From NCBI RefSeq assembly GCF_003319095.1, contig NZ_QOHI01000001.1, forward strand, positions 1-64,000: a stretch of DNA of 64,000 nucleotides, read 5' to 3'. How positions within the stretch are numbered: the stretch's first letter is position 1; the number at the start of each line of letters is the position of its first letter. This DNA is from Blastococcus sp. TBT05-19. Its GTDB lineage: Bacteria > Actinomycetota > Actinomycetes > Mycobacteriales > Geodermatophilaceae. The position numbers and the translations under genes were made by a program. Shown piece by piece: positions 51,084 through 59,707 of the stretch. The notes under the pieces are model-generated. The model was not told the origin of the DNA. It worked only from the letters and a program-made list of their open reading frames with translations, and ran no database searches.

Positions 51084-52283
51084 TCACTCCCATAGCGGCG
51101 GGGCGTCCCCGAGGCGGGATGCCGGGTCGGCCGGGTAGGCGGCCTCCGCGGCGGCGGTGGCCGCGCGCAGGACCTCCTTGACCGGCAGGTCCCGCTCGCC
51201 GGCGAGGGCGACGACGTCGTCGAACTCCACGCCGACGTTGACCACCCGGTCGCCGGCGAGGGCCACCCTGACGCCCACCTGCCCGCCGAGCACCTCGACG
51301 GCGGCCTGCGTCCGCTCCAGGGCGACCTTGCGCGCCTCGACCACCCGCATCCCGGTCGTCGAGGTGGTGGAGAAGACGGCGGACTGCACGGCGTTGAGCA
51401 CGTCGGGGCGGCAGAGCGCCGACAACATGTGCGCCGGCCGGCCCTGCTGCACGAGGATCGGGGTCAGCCAGGCCTCGGTGGCGCCGGCCGCGAGCAGCGC
51501 CTCGAGCACGCCGGGCCACAGCCGCGGATCGAGGTCGTCGACGTTGGCCTCTACGACGACCGGCAGGAGCGGCGCCGGCCGGGAGCGCTCCCCCAGGACC
51601 AGCCGGACGACGTTCGGCAGCTCCTCGGGGTCCTCCGCGCCGGCGCCGGTGCCCACCCGGTGCGGGCGCAGCGCCGGCAGCGGCGCCCATTCGTCGACCC
51701 GGGCGGCCAGCAGCGCCGCGCCGATCGGGGTGCACGTCTCGCCGGGCAGGACGCCGGCGTGCACCGGGACGCCGGTCAGCAGCTCGAGGACCACCGGACC
51801 GGGAACGGGCGCGACGCCGACCGGGCCGCTGCCCAGCGCCACGGGGGAGGCGGTCAGCCGTTCCAGCTCCAGGTACTCCAGGCAGGCGACGACGGCGACG
51901 ATCCCGGCCAGCGCGCCGGCCGTGCCCAGCACGCCCAGCTCGAGCTCGCCGGGCTCCACCCTGCGCGCCCGCGCAGCCGCGACGACGAGCCGCTCGACGA
52001 CGGCGAGGGCGCCGTCGCGGACCGCCGGGGGCAGCGTGGAGGCGTCCAGCAGGGCGCGGACCTCGCCCCAGGTGCGGTCCTCGTCCGGCTCCGCCGCGTG
52101 CACGACCGCGCAGGTGCCGCCCACGCCCTGCCGCGACACCTGCGCGGTCTCCAGGCGCAGGTGTTCCACGTGCAACGCCGCGACGGCGTCCGCGGGGACG
52201 TCGATCGGGACGCCGGCGTCGAGCAGGGCCGCGAGCAGCATCTCGCCGGTCGCGCCGGCGGACAGGTCGAGCCAGCCGATCAC
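51084..52283 (-). CDS. larC: LarC, nickel insertion protein for nickel-pincer cofactor
   Basis: A 399-residue protein that inserts nickel into pyridinium-3,5-bisthiocarboxylate mononucleotide, using CTP, to finish the lactate racemase cofactor. The N-terminus LDLSAGATGEMLLAALLDAGV is the LarC signature. Later come GTAGALAGIVAVVA, PGETCTPIGAALL and VVEANVDDLDPRLWPGVLEALL. It is one continuous frame, whereas Lactobacillus LarC needs a ribosomal frameshift. It lies 22 bp after the LarB-containing ORF, so the two should be coexpressed. No larE or larA is in the window. Confidence 0.9.
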   Translation of the reverse strand: MIGWLDLSAGATGEMLLAALLDAGVPIDVPADAVAALHVEHLRLETAQVSRQGVGGTCAVVHAAEPDEDRTWGEVRALLDASTLPPAVRDGALAVVERLVVAAARARRVEPGELELGVLGTAGALAGIVAVVACLEYLELERLTASPVALGSGPVGVAPVPGPVVLELLTGVPVHAGVLPGETCTPIGAALLAARVDEWAPLPALRPHRVGTGAGAEDPEELPNVVRLVLGERSRPAPLLPVVVEANVDDLDPRLWPGVLEALLAAGATEAWLTPILVQQGRPAHMLSALCRPDVLNAVQSAVFSTTSTTGMRVVEARKVALERTQAAVEVLGGQVGVRVALAGDRVVNVGVEFDDVVALAGERDLPVKEVLRAATAAAEAAYPADPASRLGDAPPLWE

Positions 52284-52305
52284 GAGGGCACTTCCCGCCC
52301 GCGCC

Positions 52306-55092
52306 TCACCGGGTCCTGCCGCTCCTCCTGGCGACCCGGGCGGCGAAGACCCCCGCGGAGTACCCGTTGTCGATGTTGCTCACCGTCATGCCGGGCGTCG
52401 CCGCCGTCAGCATGGTCATGAGCGCGCCGAGCCCGCCGAACGCGCTGGGCTGGCCGGTCGAGGTCGGCACCGCCACCACCGGGACGTCGGTGAGCGAGCC
52501 GACCATGGTGGCCAGCGAGGCCTCCATGCCGGCGACGACGACCAGGCAGTCGGTGTCGTCGAAGACGGTGCGATCGGCGAACAGGTTGCGGGTCCGGCTG
52601 CCGGCGACGTCGTCGATGCGGACGACCTCCGTGCCGGCGATCCGGGCCACGAAGGCGGCCTCCGCGGCCACCGGGGTGTCGGCGCCACCGCTGCACAGCA
52701 CGGTGACCCGGCCGGAGGGCTCGGGCACCGGACCCACGGCGGCGGCCGACGCGGCGGCGTCCATGGTGGTCTCGCCGCCGTGCTCGGTCGCCAGCGCCAC
52801 CAGGGTCTCGGGAACGGCCCGCAGCACCAGGACGGGACGGTCCGGGTGCTCCCGGCGCGCCTCCCGGACCAGCGTCAGGACCTGCTCGGTGCTGCGTCCG
52901 GTGGCCCAGACGACGTCGGTCTCCACCGCGCCCGCCACGGTGCCGAGCACCACCGGCTCGGCGTCCTCGACCACGACGTCCTCGAGCACGGCGTCCTCGA
53001 TCACGGCGTCCTCGACGACCCCCGGCTCGGCGTCCTCGACCGCGGGGGTCCCCGGCAGCGGGCCGAGCAGGGGCTCGGCGGGTCGCTCGGCGCCCAGCGG
53101 GGCGTGCGGGCGGTCGAGCAGCGAGGCGAAGCCCGGCTCCTCCTCGCGCACGGCGGTGACGGCGCGGAGCGCGTCGTCGAGGGGGGACGGCGGCACGGGG
53201 GCCAGGGCGGCCGCCTCCTGCTGCGGGCCGTCCTCGGTCCGGCGGTCCGGGGCGGGGCCGAAGTGGGCGTCCAGCGGGCTGGCCGGGGCGCGGGTCTGGG
53301 TCACGGCCGACAGCCGGACCACCCGGTCGCGCCCGCTGCGCTTGGCGTCGTAGAGCACGCCGTCGGCCGCGGCGAAGAGGGTCTTGCGGTCGTCGCCGCG
53401 GGTGGCCGAGGCGATGCCCGCGCTGATGGTCACCGGCACGTCGAGGCCCAGCTCGGACCACGGGTAGCCGACGACCGAGGCCCGGATGCGCTCCAGGGCC
53501 CGCTCGGCCTGCTCGGACGTCGTCTCCGGCAGCAGGATGACGAACTCGTCGCCGGCCCAGCGGCACACCTCGTCGGTGTCGCGGACGCCGGCCACCAGCA
53601 GCTCGCCGACGACGCGCAGCACGGCGTCGCCGCCGGGGTGCCCGATCGCGTCGTTGATCGACTTGAACCGGTCGACGTCGACCACGGCCAGGGCGGGGAC
53701 GTCACCGGCGGCCAGCAGGCCGTCGAGGCGGGCCTCGGCGTAGCGCCGGTTGGGCAGGTGGGTGAGCGGGTCCTCGTAGGCCTGCCGGCGCAGCTGCCCG
53801 GCGGCGCGCTCGGTCTCCAGGAGGCTCTTGCGGCGGCCGAACAGCTCGACCCAGCGGGTTCGCCGCTCGTCGACCCGGTCCAGCTCGTCGGAGAGGTACG
53901 CCTGCAGGTAGGGGAGCGCCCGCTCGGCGTCGTTGAGGTCGGCGTGCAGGGTGCACAGCTCGCGCAGGGAGGCGCGGCGCACCCGCGGGAGGCCGTGCTC
54001 GGTCGCCAGGTCCAGGGCGGCGACCAGGTGCTCGTCGGCGGCGCGGCCGTCGCCCTGGCGGCGCAGCGCGCGGCCCAGGGCCAGCTGCGCCGAGGCCAGC
54101 CGGGCCCGGTCCGCGGCGGCGCAGGACAGCCGGACGGCGGCGCGCAGCGGGCCGATGGCGGCCGCCTGCTCACCCATGCCGACCAGCGCCCAGCCGTGCA
54201 CGATCTGCGCCGGCACGATGCCGGAGGCGTCCGGCGGCAGCTGGACCAGGGCCTGCTCGGCGAGCTGCCGGGCCTCGGCGAAGTAGGGCGCGGCCGACTC
54301 GGGGGCGCCGTCGTCGAGCAGCCCCTCGCCGAGCTCGGCGCACAGCTCGCCGAGCCGGGTCGCGGCCACGGCGACGAGCACGTCGGGGTCGGCGGCGTCG
54401 GGCTCCAGCACCTCGGGGTCCGCGGCGGCGGCCAGCGCCGTCTCGTGCGCGCGCCGCTGGTAGTCCAGCGCCAGGGGCATGAGCTCCAGGTCGGCCAGGA
54501 CGCCGGCGAGGGTGCTGAGCGTGTCGACCAGCAGGACGCCGGGGGGCAGGGCCGGGTCGAGCAGGCTGGCGGCTTCCACGGCCTCGTCCATGGCCGCGTC
54601 GATCCGCCGGGAGAGCAGCTCGATGCGGGCGTGCCGGGCGAGCCCCGCGGCCCGCTGCAGGTCGTCGTCGGCGGCGTCGAAGGCGGCCTTGGCCGAGCGG
54701 ACCAGCGCAATCGCCAGCGCCGCGCGGGAGGCCTGCTCCGAGCGCGGGTCGGCCTCGACGCCGGTGCCGTCCAGCAGCTCCGCGACGCCGGCGTGCAGGT
54801 CGAGCGCGGGCTCGGTGGAGGAGTCGGAGGAGACCGGGTCGCCGACGAGGGTGAAGCCCGCGAGGCGCAGCCGGCGCACCAGCAGCTCGGCGCGCAGCGT
54901 GTCGGCCCAGGCCCGGCCCAGCGAGTGGGGGGCGTCCTCCATCGCGTCGTCAGCCGGAACGGCTGCGACGTAGGGCGACGGATCCCGCTCCACACCCTGC
55001 AGCAGCTGCTCGGCGTCGTCGAGCTGCCAGTTGCTGAGGGCGGCGGTCACCCGGTGGTGCAGGGTTCCCGGTGGCACTACCGCACTGTGCAT
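52306..55092 (-). CDS. larB: Fusion: helical repeats, GGDEF diguanylate cyclase and LarB
   Basis: One uninterrupted 928-residue frame. Residues about 1-420 are TPR-like helical repeats (AELGEGLLDDGAPESAAPYF and similar). Residues about 435-600 are a GGDEF domain with DPLTHLPNRRYAEARLD and the active-site variant WAGDEF (513-517), which is usually active. An acidic Val/Glu/Asp linker (about 680-710) leads to LarB (about 712-928): VTVLCSGGADTPVAAEAA, VVAGMEASLATMVGSL and VSNIDNGYSAG. LarB carboxylates nicotinate adenine dinucleotide in nickel-pincer synthesis. Several GTG codons in the linker could allow a separate LarB product. LarC follows directly. Confidence 0.85.
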   Translation of the reverse strand: MHSAVVPPGTLHHRVTAALSNWQLDDAEQLLQGVERDPSPYVAAVPADDAMEDAPHSLGRAWADTLRAELLVRRLRLAGFTLVGDPVSSDSSTEPALDLHAGVAELLDGTGVEADPRSEQASRAALAIALVRSAKAAFDAADDDLQRAAGLARHARIELLSRRIDAAMDEAVEAASLLDPALPPGVLLVDTLSTLAGVLADLELMPLALDYQRRAHETALAAAADPEVLEPDAADPDVLVAVAATRLGELCAELGEGLLDDGAPESAAPYFAEARQLAEQALVQLPPDASGIVPAQIVHGWALVGMGEQAAAIGPLRAAVRLSCAAADRARLASAQLALGRALRRQGDGRAADEHLVAALDLATEHGLPRVRRASLRELCTLHADLNDAERALPYLQAYLSDELDRVDERRTRWVELFGRRKSLLETERAAGQLRRQAYEDPLTHLPNRRYAEARLDGLLAAGDVPALAVVDVDRFKSINDAIGHPGGDAVLRVVGELLVAGVRDTDEVCRWAGDEFVILLPETTSEQAERALERIRASVVGYPWSELGLDVPVTISAGIASATRGDDRKTLFAAADGVLYDAKRSGRDRVVRLSAVTQTRAPASPLDAHFGPAPDRRTEDGPQQEAAALAPVPPSPLDDALRAVTAVREEEPGFASLLDRPHAPLGAERPAEPLLGPLPGTPAVEDAEPGVVEDAVIEDAVLEDVVVEDAEPVVLGTVAGAVETDVVWATGRSTEQVLTLVREARREHPDRPVLVLRAVPETLVALATEHGGETTMDAAASAAAVGPVPEPSGRVTVLCSGGADTPVAAEAAFVARIAGTEVVRIDDVAGSRTRNLFADRTVFDDTDCLVVVAGMEASLATMVGSLTDVPVVAVPTSTGQPSAFGGLGALMTMLTAATPGMTVSNIDNGYSAGVFAARVARRSGRTR

Positions 55093-55178
55093 GTCGGTAC
55101 CGACGGTGTCGAGAACCGGTCCCGGAACGCGCCGTCCCCCGTCCGTCGCGTCCCTCCCGTCCCACGCGTGCGGGAAGC

Positions 55179-56864
55179 TCACGCGCTCTCGCCCTGGTCC
55201 ACGCCGGCGGGCGGGAGGGCGTCGGGCGGGGCGTGCGCGCGCACCCGGTTGCGCCCACCGCGCTTGGCGGAGAAGAGGTGCAGGTCGGCGGTGTCGAACA
55301 GCGCCTTCCAGCCGAGGACGGGGTTGGGCTGGCCGGCCGGGACGGCGGGCGCCGTGGCCACCCCGATGCTCACGGTGACCGCTTCGGAGAGCGCGAGGTC
55401 GCTCCAGTCGGCCTCGGCGACCGCCGAGCGCAGCCGCTCCATGACCGCCATCGCCTGCGGCTCGGCCGCCGTCGGCAGCACGACGAGGAACTCGTCGCCC
55501 GCCCAGCGGTAGACCTCGTCGCCGGTGCGGCTGTGCTCGCGCAGCAGGTCGGCCACCCGGCGGAGGACGGCGTCGCCCTGGGTGTGCGAGGCCTCGTCGT
55601 TGACCTCCTTGAACCTGTCGACGTCGACGACGGCCAGCGAGAGCGGCTCCTCGCCGAGGCGGAGCGCGCCCAGCCGGCGCTCGGCGCTGCGCCGGTTGCC
55701 CAGCCCGGTGAGCGGGTCCTCGAGCGCGTGCCGCCGCAGCACCGCCGCCTGGCGCTCGGCCTCGCGCAGCCGGCTGCGGCGGACGAACATCTCCGCCCAC
55801 ATCTCGCGCCCGCGGGCGTGCGCCCGGCCGGTGTCGGCGCGGTAGGCCTCCAGCCAGTGCAGCGCCTCGGCGGGCCGGCCGAGGTCGGCGTTGTCCTGCC
55901 CCAGCTCGAGCAGCGCCTGCCGGTACCGGCGCCGGTCGCCGGTCGCGGCGAAGGCGCCCGAGGCGTCGACCAGCAGGTCGATCGCCTCCTCGCCGAGGAC
56001 GACGTCGCCGTCCCGCTTGGCGACGGCGGTCAGCAGCCGGGCGAGGACGAGGTCGGTGTAGCCGCGCAGCCAGACGCCGGCCTCGCGCTGCACCGAGCGG
56101 CGGACGCGGCGCAGCGGGCCCAGGGCGTCGTCCAGGTCGCCGCCGCACATCAGGGCCCACGCCTGGACGACGTCGAGCAGGTCGGCCTCGGCCTGCTCCG
56201 GCCGCCAGTCCAGCTCGCGGGCCGCCGACGCCCGCACCAGCGCCTCGCCGGCCAGCTCCTCGGCCCGCTCGGAGTCACCCCGGCGGCGCAGCGTCTGGGC
56301 GAGCTCGACGTGCTGGCGGGCCGAGAGCAGCAGCAGCCGCCCGTGGTCGCCGACGTCGGGCAGCGCGGCGGCGACCTGGTGGCCGAGGGCGGCGTGCGCG
56401 ACCGCGAGCTCCTCCAGGTCGAGGCCGGAGAGCGTGAGCGACAGCCAGCGGTGCGCCTGCAGCAGCGCGCGGGAGGGCTGGGCGGCCTGGCCGTCGGTGA
56501 GCAGGCTGGCGTCGACGGCCAGGAGCATGGCGTGGTCGAGGTGGTCGGCGACCACCTCGACGTGCGCCAGGTAGGCCATGAGCAGGGCGGTCTCCGACGA
56601 CACCGGGCAGCGGTCCAGCAGGTCGCGGGCGGCGGAGACCTCCTCGGCGCTGCGCTCGGGCTCGCAGGCCAGCTGGGCGCGCCGGGCGGCGAGCGCGTGC
56701 CGCCAGGCGGTCCAGGACGGGTCGTCGGTGCCGGCGAGGACGGGGGCGGACTCGTCGAGCAGGTCCAGGAAGCGGGCGGGGTCCTCGGCCTCGCTCGCGT
56801 CGAGCAGGCGCCAGAGCGCGGCCTGGAGGACGCCGGGGGCGACGCGGGCCGGGCCGGTGGTCAC
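55179..56864 (-). CDS. TPR-GGDEF diguanylate cyclase
   Basis: A 561-residue soluble protein, a paralogue of the first 600 residues of the next ORF. About 360 residues of TPR-like helices (AELAGEALVRASAARELDW, HWLEAYRADTG) end in a coiled linker (RRSRLREAERQAAVLRRHALE). The GGDEF domain reads DPLTGLGNRRSAERRLG, then YRWAGDEFLVVLP, again with the AGDEF variant. It has no membrane segment. The GTG at 56864 has a perfect GGAGGAG site; the longer frame to 56990 adds an Arg-rich tail of low plausibility. Confidence 0.9.
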   Translation of the reverse strand: MTTGPARVAPGVLQAALWRLLDASEAEDPARFLDLLDESAPVLAGTDDPSWTAWRHALAARRAQLACEPERSAEEVSAARDLLDRCPVSSETALLMAYLAHVEVVADHLDHAMLLAVDASLLTDGQAAQPSRALLQAHRWLSLTLSGLDLEELAVAHAALGHQVAAALPDVGDHGRLLLLSARQHVELAQTLRRRGDSERAEELAGEALVRASAARELDWRPEQAEADLLDVVQAWALMCGGDLDDALGPLRRVRRSVQREAGVWLRGYTDLVLARLLTAVAKRDGDVVLGEEAIDLLVDASGAFAATGDRRRYRQALLELGQDNADLGRPAEALHWLEAYRADTGRAHARGREMWAEMFVRRSRLREAERQAAVLRRHALEDPLTGLGNRRSAERRLGALRLGEEPLSLAVVDVDRFKEVNDEASHTQGDAVLRRVADLLREHSRTGDEVYRWAGDEFLVVLPTAAEPQAMAVMERLRSAVAEADWSDLALSEAVTVSIGVATAPAVPAGQPNPVLGWKALFDTADLHLFSAKRGGRNRVRAHAPPDALPPAGVDQGESA

Positions 56865-56974
56865 CTGCTCCTCCACTCGCGGGTCGGCGGCCGTCGAGGG
56901 CCGGGTGTGCCGGTGGCGAGGGCGGTGCGCCGGGCGGGACGTGCGCCTCGTCCCGTGCGCACTACCCTCGTCGG

Positions 56975-57922
56975 ATGCCCGGGAAGCCACCCAGCTCGTC
57001 TCCGACGCGGTACGTCTACCTCGGACCCGAGGGTACCTTCGCCGAAGCGGCCCTGAGCAGGGCGATTGCCACGGAGGAGGGACCCCGCTCCCCCCGCCCG
57101 AGTGTCGCCGCCGCGCTCGCCGCCGTCCGGTCGGGTGACGCCGACGCGGCGCTGGTCCCGCTGGAGAACTCCGTCGAGGGCTCGGTGCCCGCGACCATGG
57201 ACGGGCTGGCCGATGGCGAGCCCCTGGTGATCACCCGCGAGGTGTTCCTCGAGGTGGCGTTCGTGCTCGCCGTGCGGCCGGGCACCGCGCTCGCCGACGT
57301 CCGCTCGCTGGGCAGCCACCCGCACGCGCTGGCGCAGACCGGCCGGCGGCTGGCCGAGCTGCTGCCCGACGTCGCCCCCATGCCGATGACGTCGACGGCG
57401 GCGGCCGCGGCCGCGGTGGCCGCGGGCGAGGTGGACGCAGCCGTGTGCGCGGCGATCGCGGCCGCCCGCTACGGGCTGGAGTGCCTCGTCGACGACGTCG
57501 CCGACACCGCCGGTGCCGTCACCCGCTTCGTGGTGGTCGAACGGCCGGCCCCGCTGCCCGCGCCGACCGGGAACGACAAGACCTCGCTGGTCGCGGTGGT
57601 GGGCGACCGCACCGGCGCCCTGCTGGACCTGCTGCGCGAGTTCGCCGTCCGCGGCATCAGCCTGACCCGCATCGAGTCGCGGCCCACCCGGCAGCGGCTC
57701 GGCGTCTACTCGTTCTCCATGGACTGCGAGGGCCACGTCGCCGAACCGCGCGTGGGCGAGGCGCTGGCCGCGTTGCACCGGATCTGCGACGACGTGCGCT
57801 TCCTCGGCTCCTACCCGCGCGCCGACGACCGGGAGAACCGGCCGGTACCGGCGGAGTCGACCGACGCCGCCTTCGCCGACGCCGAGCAGTGGCTGGTGCG
57901 CCTGCGCGCCGGCGATCTCTGA
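56975..57922 (+). CDS. pheA: Prephenate dehydratase
   Basis: A 315-residue enzyme converting prephenate to phenylpyruvate in phenylalanine synthesis. The catalytic PDT domain opens YVYLGPEGTFAEAAL, with VPLENSVEGSVPATMDGL and the TRF catalytic motif in AGAVTRFVVVE. The C-terminal ACT domain carries GALLDLLREFAVRGISLTRIESRPTR, where phenylalanine binds and feeds back. It has no chorismate mutase domain, as usual in actinobacteria. It is divergent from the TPR-GGDEF gene. Confidence 0.95.
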   Translation: MPGKPPSSSPTRYVYLGPEGTFAEAALSRAIATEEGPRSPRPSVAAALAAVRSGDADAALVPLENSVEGSVPATMDGLADGEPLVITREVFLEVAFVLAVRPGTALADVRSLGSHPHALAQTGRRLAELLPDVAPMPMTSTAAAAAAVAAGEVDAAVCAAIAAARYGLECLVDDVADTAGAVTRFVVVERPAPLPAPTGNDKTSLVAVVGDRTGALLDLLREFAVRGISLTRIESRPTRQRLGVYSFSMDCEGHVAEPRVGEALAALHRICDDVRFLGSYPRADDRENRPVPAESTDAAFADAEQWLVRLRAGDL

Positions 57923-57977
57923 CCCCGACGGCCCGGGAACGCCCACCGGAGGGGCGGCGCCGCTACGCTCCGCCGCC

Positions 57978-58334
57978 GTGACCGCCCTCCCTCTCTCGCC
58001 CCCGCCGTCCGTCCTGCAGCAGGACCCGGCGGCCCGTCGTCGCGCGGCGATCGAGCTGGGCGTGCTGCAGGGGGTCTACCTGCTCTTCCTCGTCCCGTGG
58101 TTCGGCATCGTCGTCGCCGGCGCCATGGGGGCCGGGAGCTCGGGCTCGCTGCTCGCGGTGCTGCTCTTCTTCGTCTGGGCCGGCTACCCGCTCGTGGCGC
58201 TGATCACCACGGTGGCCGCCTGGGTGCTGTTCGCCACCGGCCGCACGGCTCCGGCCCGGTGGGTGAACCGGGTGCCGCTGCTGTGGGTCGTCCTCGGCAG
58301 CGGGCTGCTGACCTGGGTGTTCCTCGCGTCCTGA
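57978..58334 (+). CDS. Hypothetical three-helix membrane protein
   Basis: A 118-residue product with three clear transmembrane helices (about 28-50, 58-85 and 96-117). It starts with a proline-rich tail (ALPLSPPPSVLQQDP). No family recognised. It follows pheA by 55 bp and converges with the PanE-like gene, the two stops being adjacent. Confidence 0.75.
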   Translation: MTALPLSPPPSVLQQDPAARRRAAIELGVLQGVYLLFLVPWFGIVVAGAMGAGSSGSLLAVLLFFVWAGYPLVALITTVAAWVLFATGRTAPARWVNRVPLLWVVLGSGLLTWVFLAS

Positions 58335-59213
58335 TCAGCCGAGGCGGGCGCGCAGCTCCTCGACGACCGCCCGTGTGACCGGGACGTCGACCCCGTGCCG
58401 GTCGGCGGCCCGCAGCACCGCGCCGCCGATCGCCTCCAGCTCCGTCGGGTTGCCCTCGTCGGCGTCCCGCTCCATCGAGGAGCGCATCCCGTCCGGGAGC
58501 GACCAGGCGAAGTCGCGGGTGGCGGCTGGGTCGGGCGCGGCGCCCTCGGCCGCCGCGACCGCGGCCACTTCGGTGATGACGGCGGTGAGCTCGGCGCCGT
58601 GCTCCGCCCGCACAGTTCCCAGCGGCGCCCCGGCGCGCGTGGTCAGCAGGGCCATCGGCGCCAGGAAGCAGAGCTTGTCCCACAGCAGGCCGGCCTCGTC
58701 GGGGCGGACGGCGGCGTCCACCCCCGCTGCGGAGAGGGCGCCGGCCAGCTCCTCGGCGCCCGGTGCCAGCTGCACGGCGACGAGCTGCCCGTCGTGCCGG
58801 ATCACGCCGGGGGTGGGACGCGAGGCGAACACCCGGATCGTGCCGGCCACGACCCGGGCGGCCGGGTAGCGCGTGTGGAGCGCGGCCATGTGCTCGACCC
58901 CGTTGAGCAGCGGGACCACGACCGCGCCGCCGAGCACGTCGGCCGGCACGCGGTCGAGCGCCTCGTCCAGCGAGGTGGCCTTCGTGGTCACGAGCAGGAC
59001 GTCGACCGGCTCGGTCAGCCGCTCGGCGCCGCGGACCTCGGCGGTCAGCTCGCCGAAGCGGTCGCTGGTCAGCCGCAGGCCGTGCGCGTCGACGTGCCGC
59101 GCGGTCTCCTCGCGGGCCAGGCAGGTGACGGTGTGCCCCTGCCGGGCGAGGAGGACGGCGAGCAGCCCGCCGACGCCACCGGGTCCGAGCACGGCGATCC
59201 GCAGAGAGGTCAC
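58335..59213 (-). CDS. panE: 2-dehydropantoate 2-reductase family protein
   Basis: A 292-residue NADPH-dependent reductase of the ApbA/PanE family. The Rossmann motif is IAVLGPGGVGGLLAVLLARQG. The conserved catalytic Lys is in LLWDKLCFLAPMALLT, and a late acidic segment lies in NPTELEAIGGAVLRAA, matching ketopantoate reductase. It could make pantoate for CoA synthesis or be a paralogue; no other pan genes are nearby. Confidence 0.82.
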   Translation of the reverse strand: MTSLRIAVLGPGGVGGLLAVLLARQGHTVTCLAREETARHVDAHGLRLTSDRFGELTAEVRGAERLTEPVDVLLVTTKATSLDEALDRVPADVLGGAVVVPLLNGVEHMAALHTRYPAARVVAGTIRVFASRPTPGVIRHDGQLVAVQLAPGAEELAGALSAAGVDAAVRPDEAGLLWDKLCFLAPMALLTTRAGAPLGTVRAEHGAELTAVITEVAAVAAAEGAAPDPAATRDFAWSLPDGMRSSMERDADEGNPTELEAIGGAVLRAADRHGVDVPVTRAVVEELRARLG

Positions 59214-59281
59214 GACGGCATCCTCCCCCCTGGCGGGGGCGGTGCTTGCCCGGCCGGGTGCCGGACCGGATGCTCTGCGGC

Positions 59282-59707
59282 ATGAGCCGCTCGCGCCCGG
59301 TGCTGCTGCTGATCGGTGCCCTGGTCGGCGCGGGGATCGTGTGGGCCGCAGGGCAGGTGGCCGGCTACGACGGCCGGAAGCACATCGACCTCGCCGGGTG
59401 GGCGGAGGCCGACGACGCCTGGACGCGGGAGATGATGCCCGGCGCCCGGTGGGCCACCGACGAGCTGTGCAGCGACGAGCTGCCCTGCGACCAGGCGGTC
59501 ACGTCGGAGACCCTCACCATGTACCGCTTCGACGACCACGCCGACGCCGTCGCCGCCGCTCGGGAGTTCGCCGGCGAGGCCTACAAGTCCGGCTGGATCG
59601 TCGTCCGCTTCGAGCCGGGTGCCTTGAGCCGCGAGGAGCGGCAGGCCTTCGTCGGCGGCCTGGACTGCATCAACGTCGGCGTCACCGAGGACGGCGTGGA
59701 GTGCTGA
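59282..59707 (+). CDS. Hypothetical membrane-anchored protein
   Basis: A 141-residue protein. A single N-terminal hydrophobic helix (about 5-23) could be an uncleaved signal. The mature domain has four cysteines, with paired C-SDELP-C and a C-terminal C-IN...EC, suggesting disulfides outside the membrane. Tyr/Trp-rich stretches alternate with acidic ones. No family recognised. It converges on the MMPL gene with adjacent stops. Confidence 0.7.
   Translation: MSRSRPVLLLIGALVGAGIVWAAGQVAGYDGRKHIDLAGWAEADDAWTREMMPGARWATDELCSDELPCDQAVTSETLTMYRFDDHADAVAAAREFAGEAYKSGWIVVRFEPGALSREERQAFVGGLDCINVGVTEDGVEC

Noticed and set aside
51084..52283. Programmed frameshift in larC.
   Set aside because: All LarC motifs are in a single continuous frame, so no frameshift is needed.
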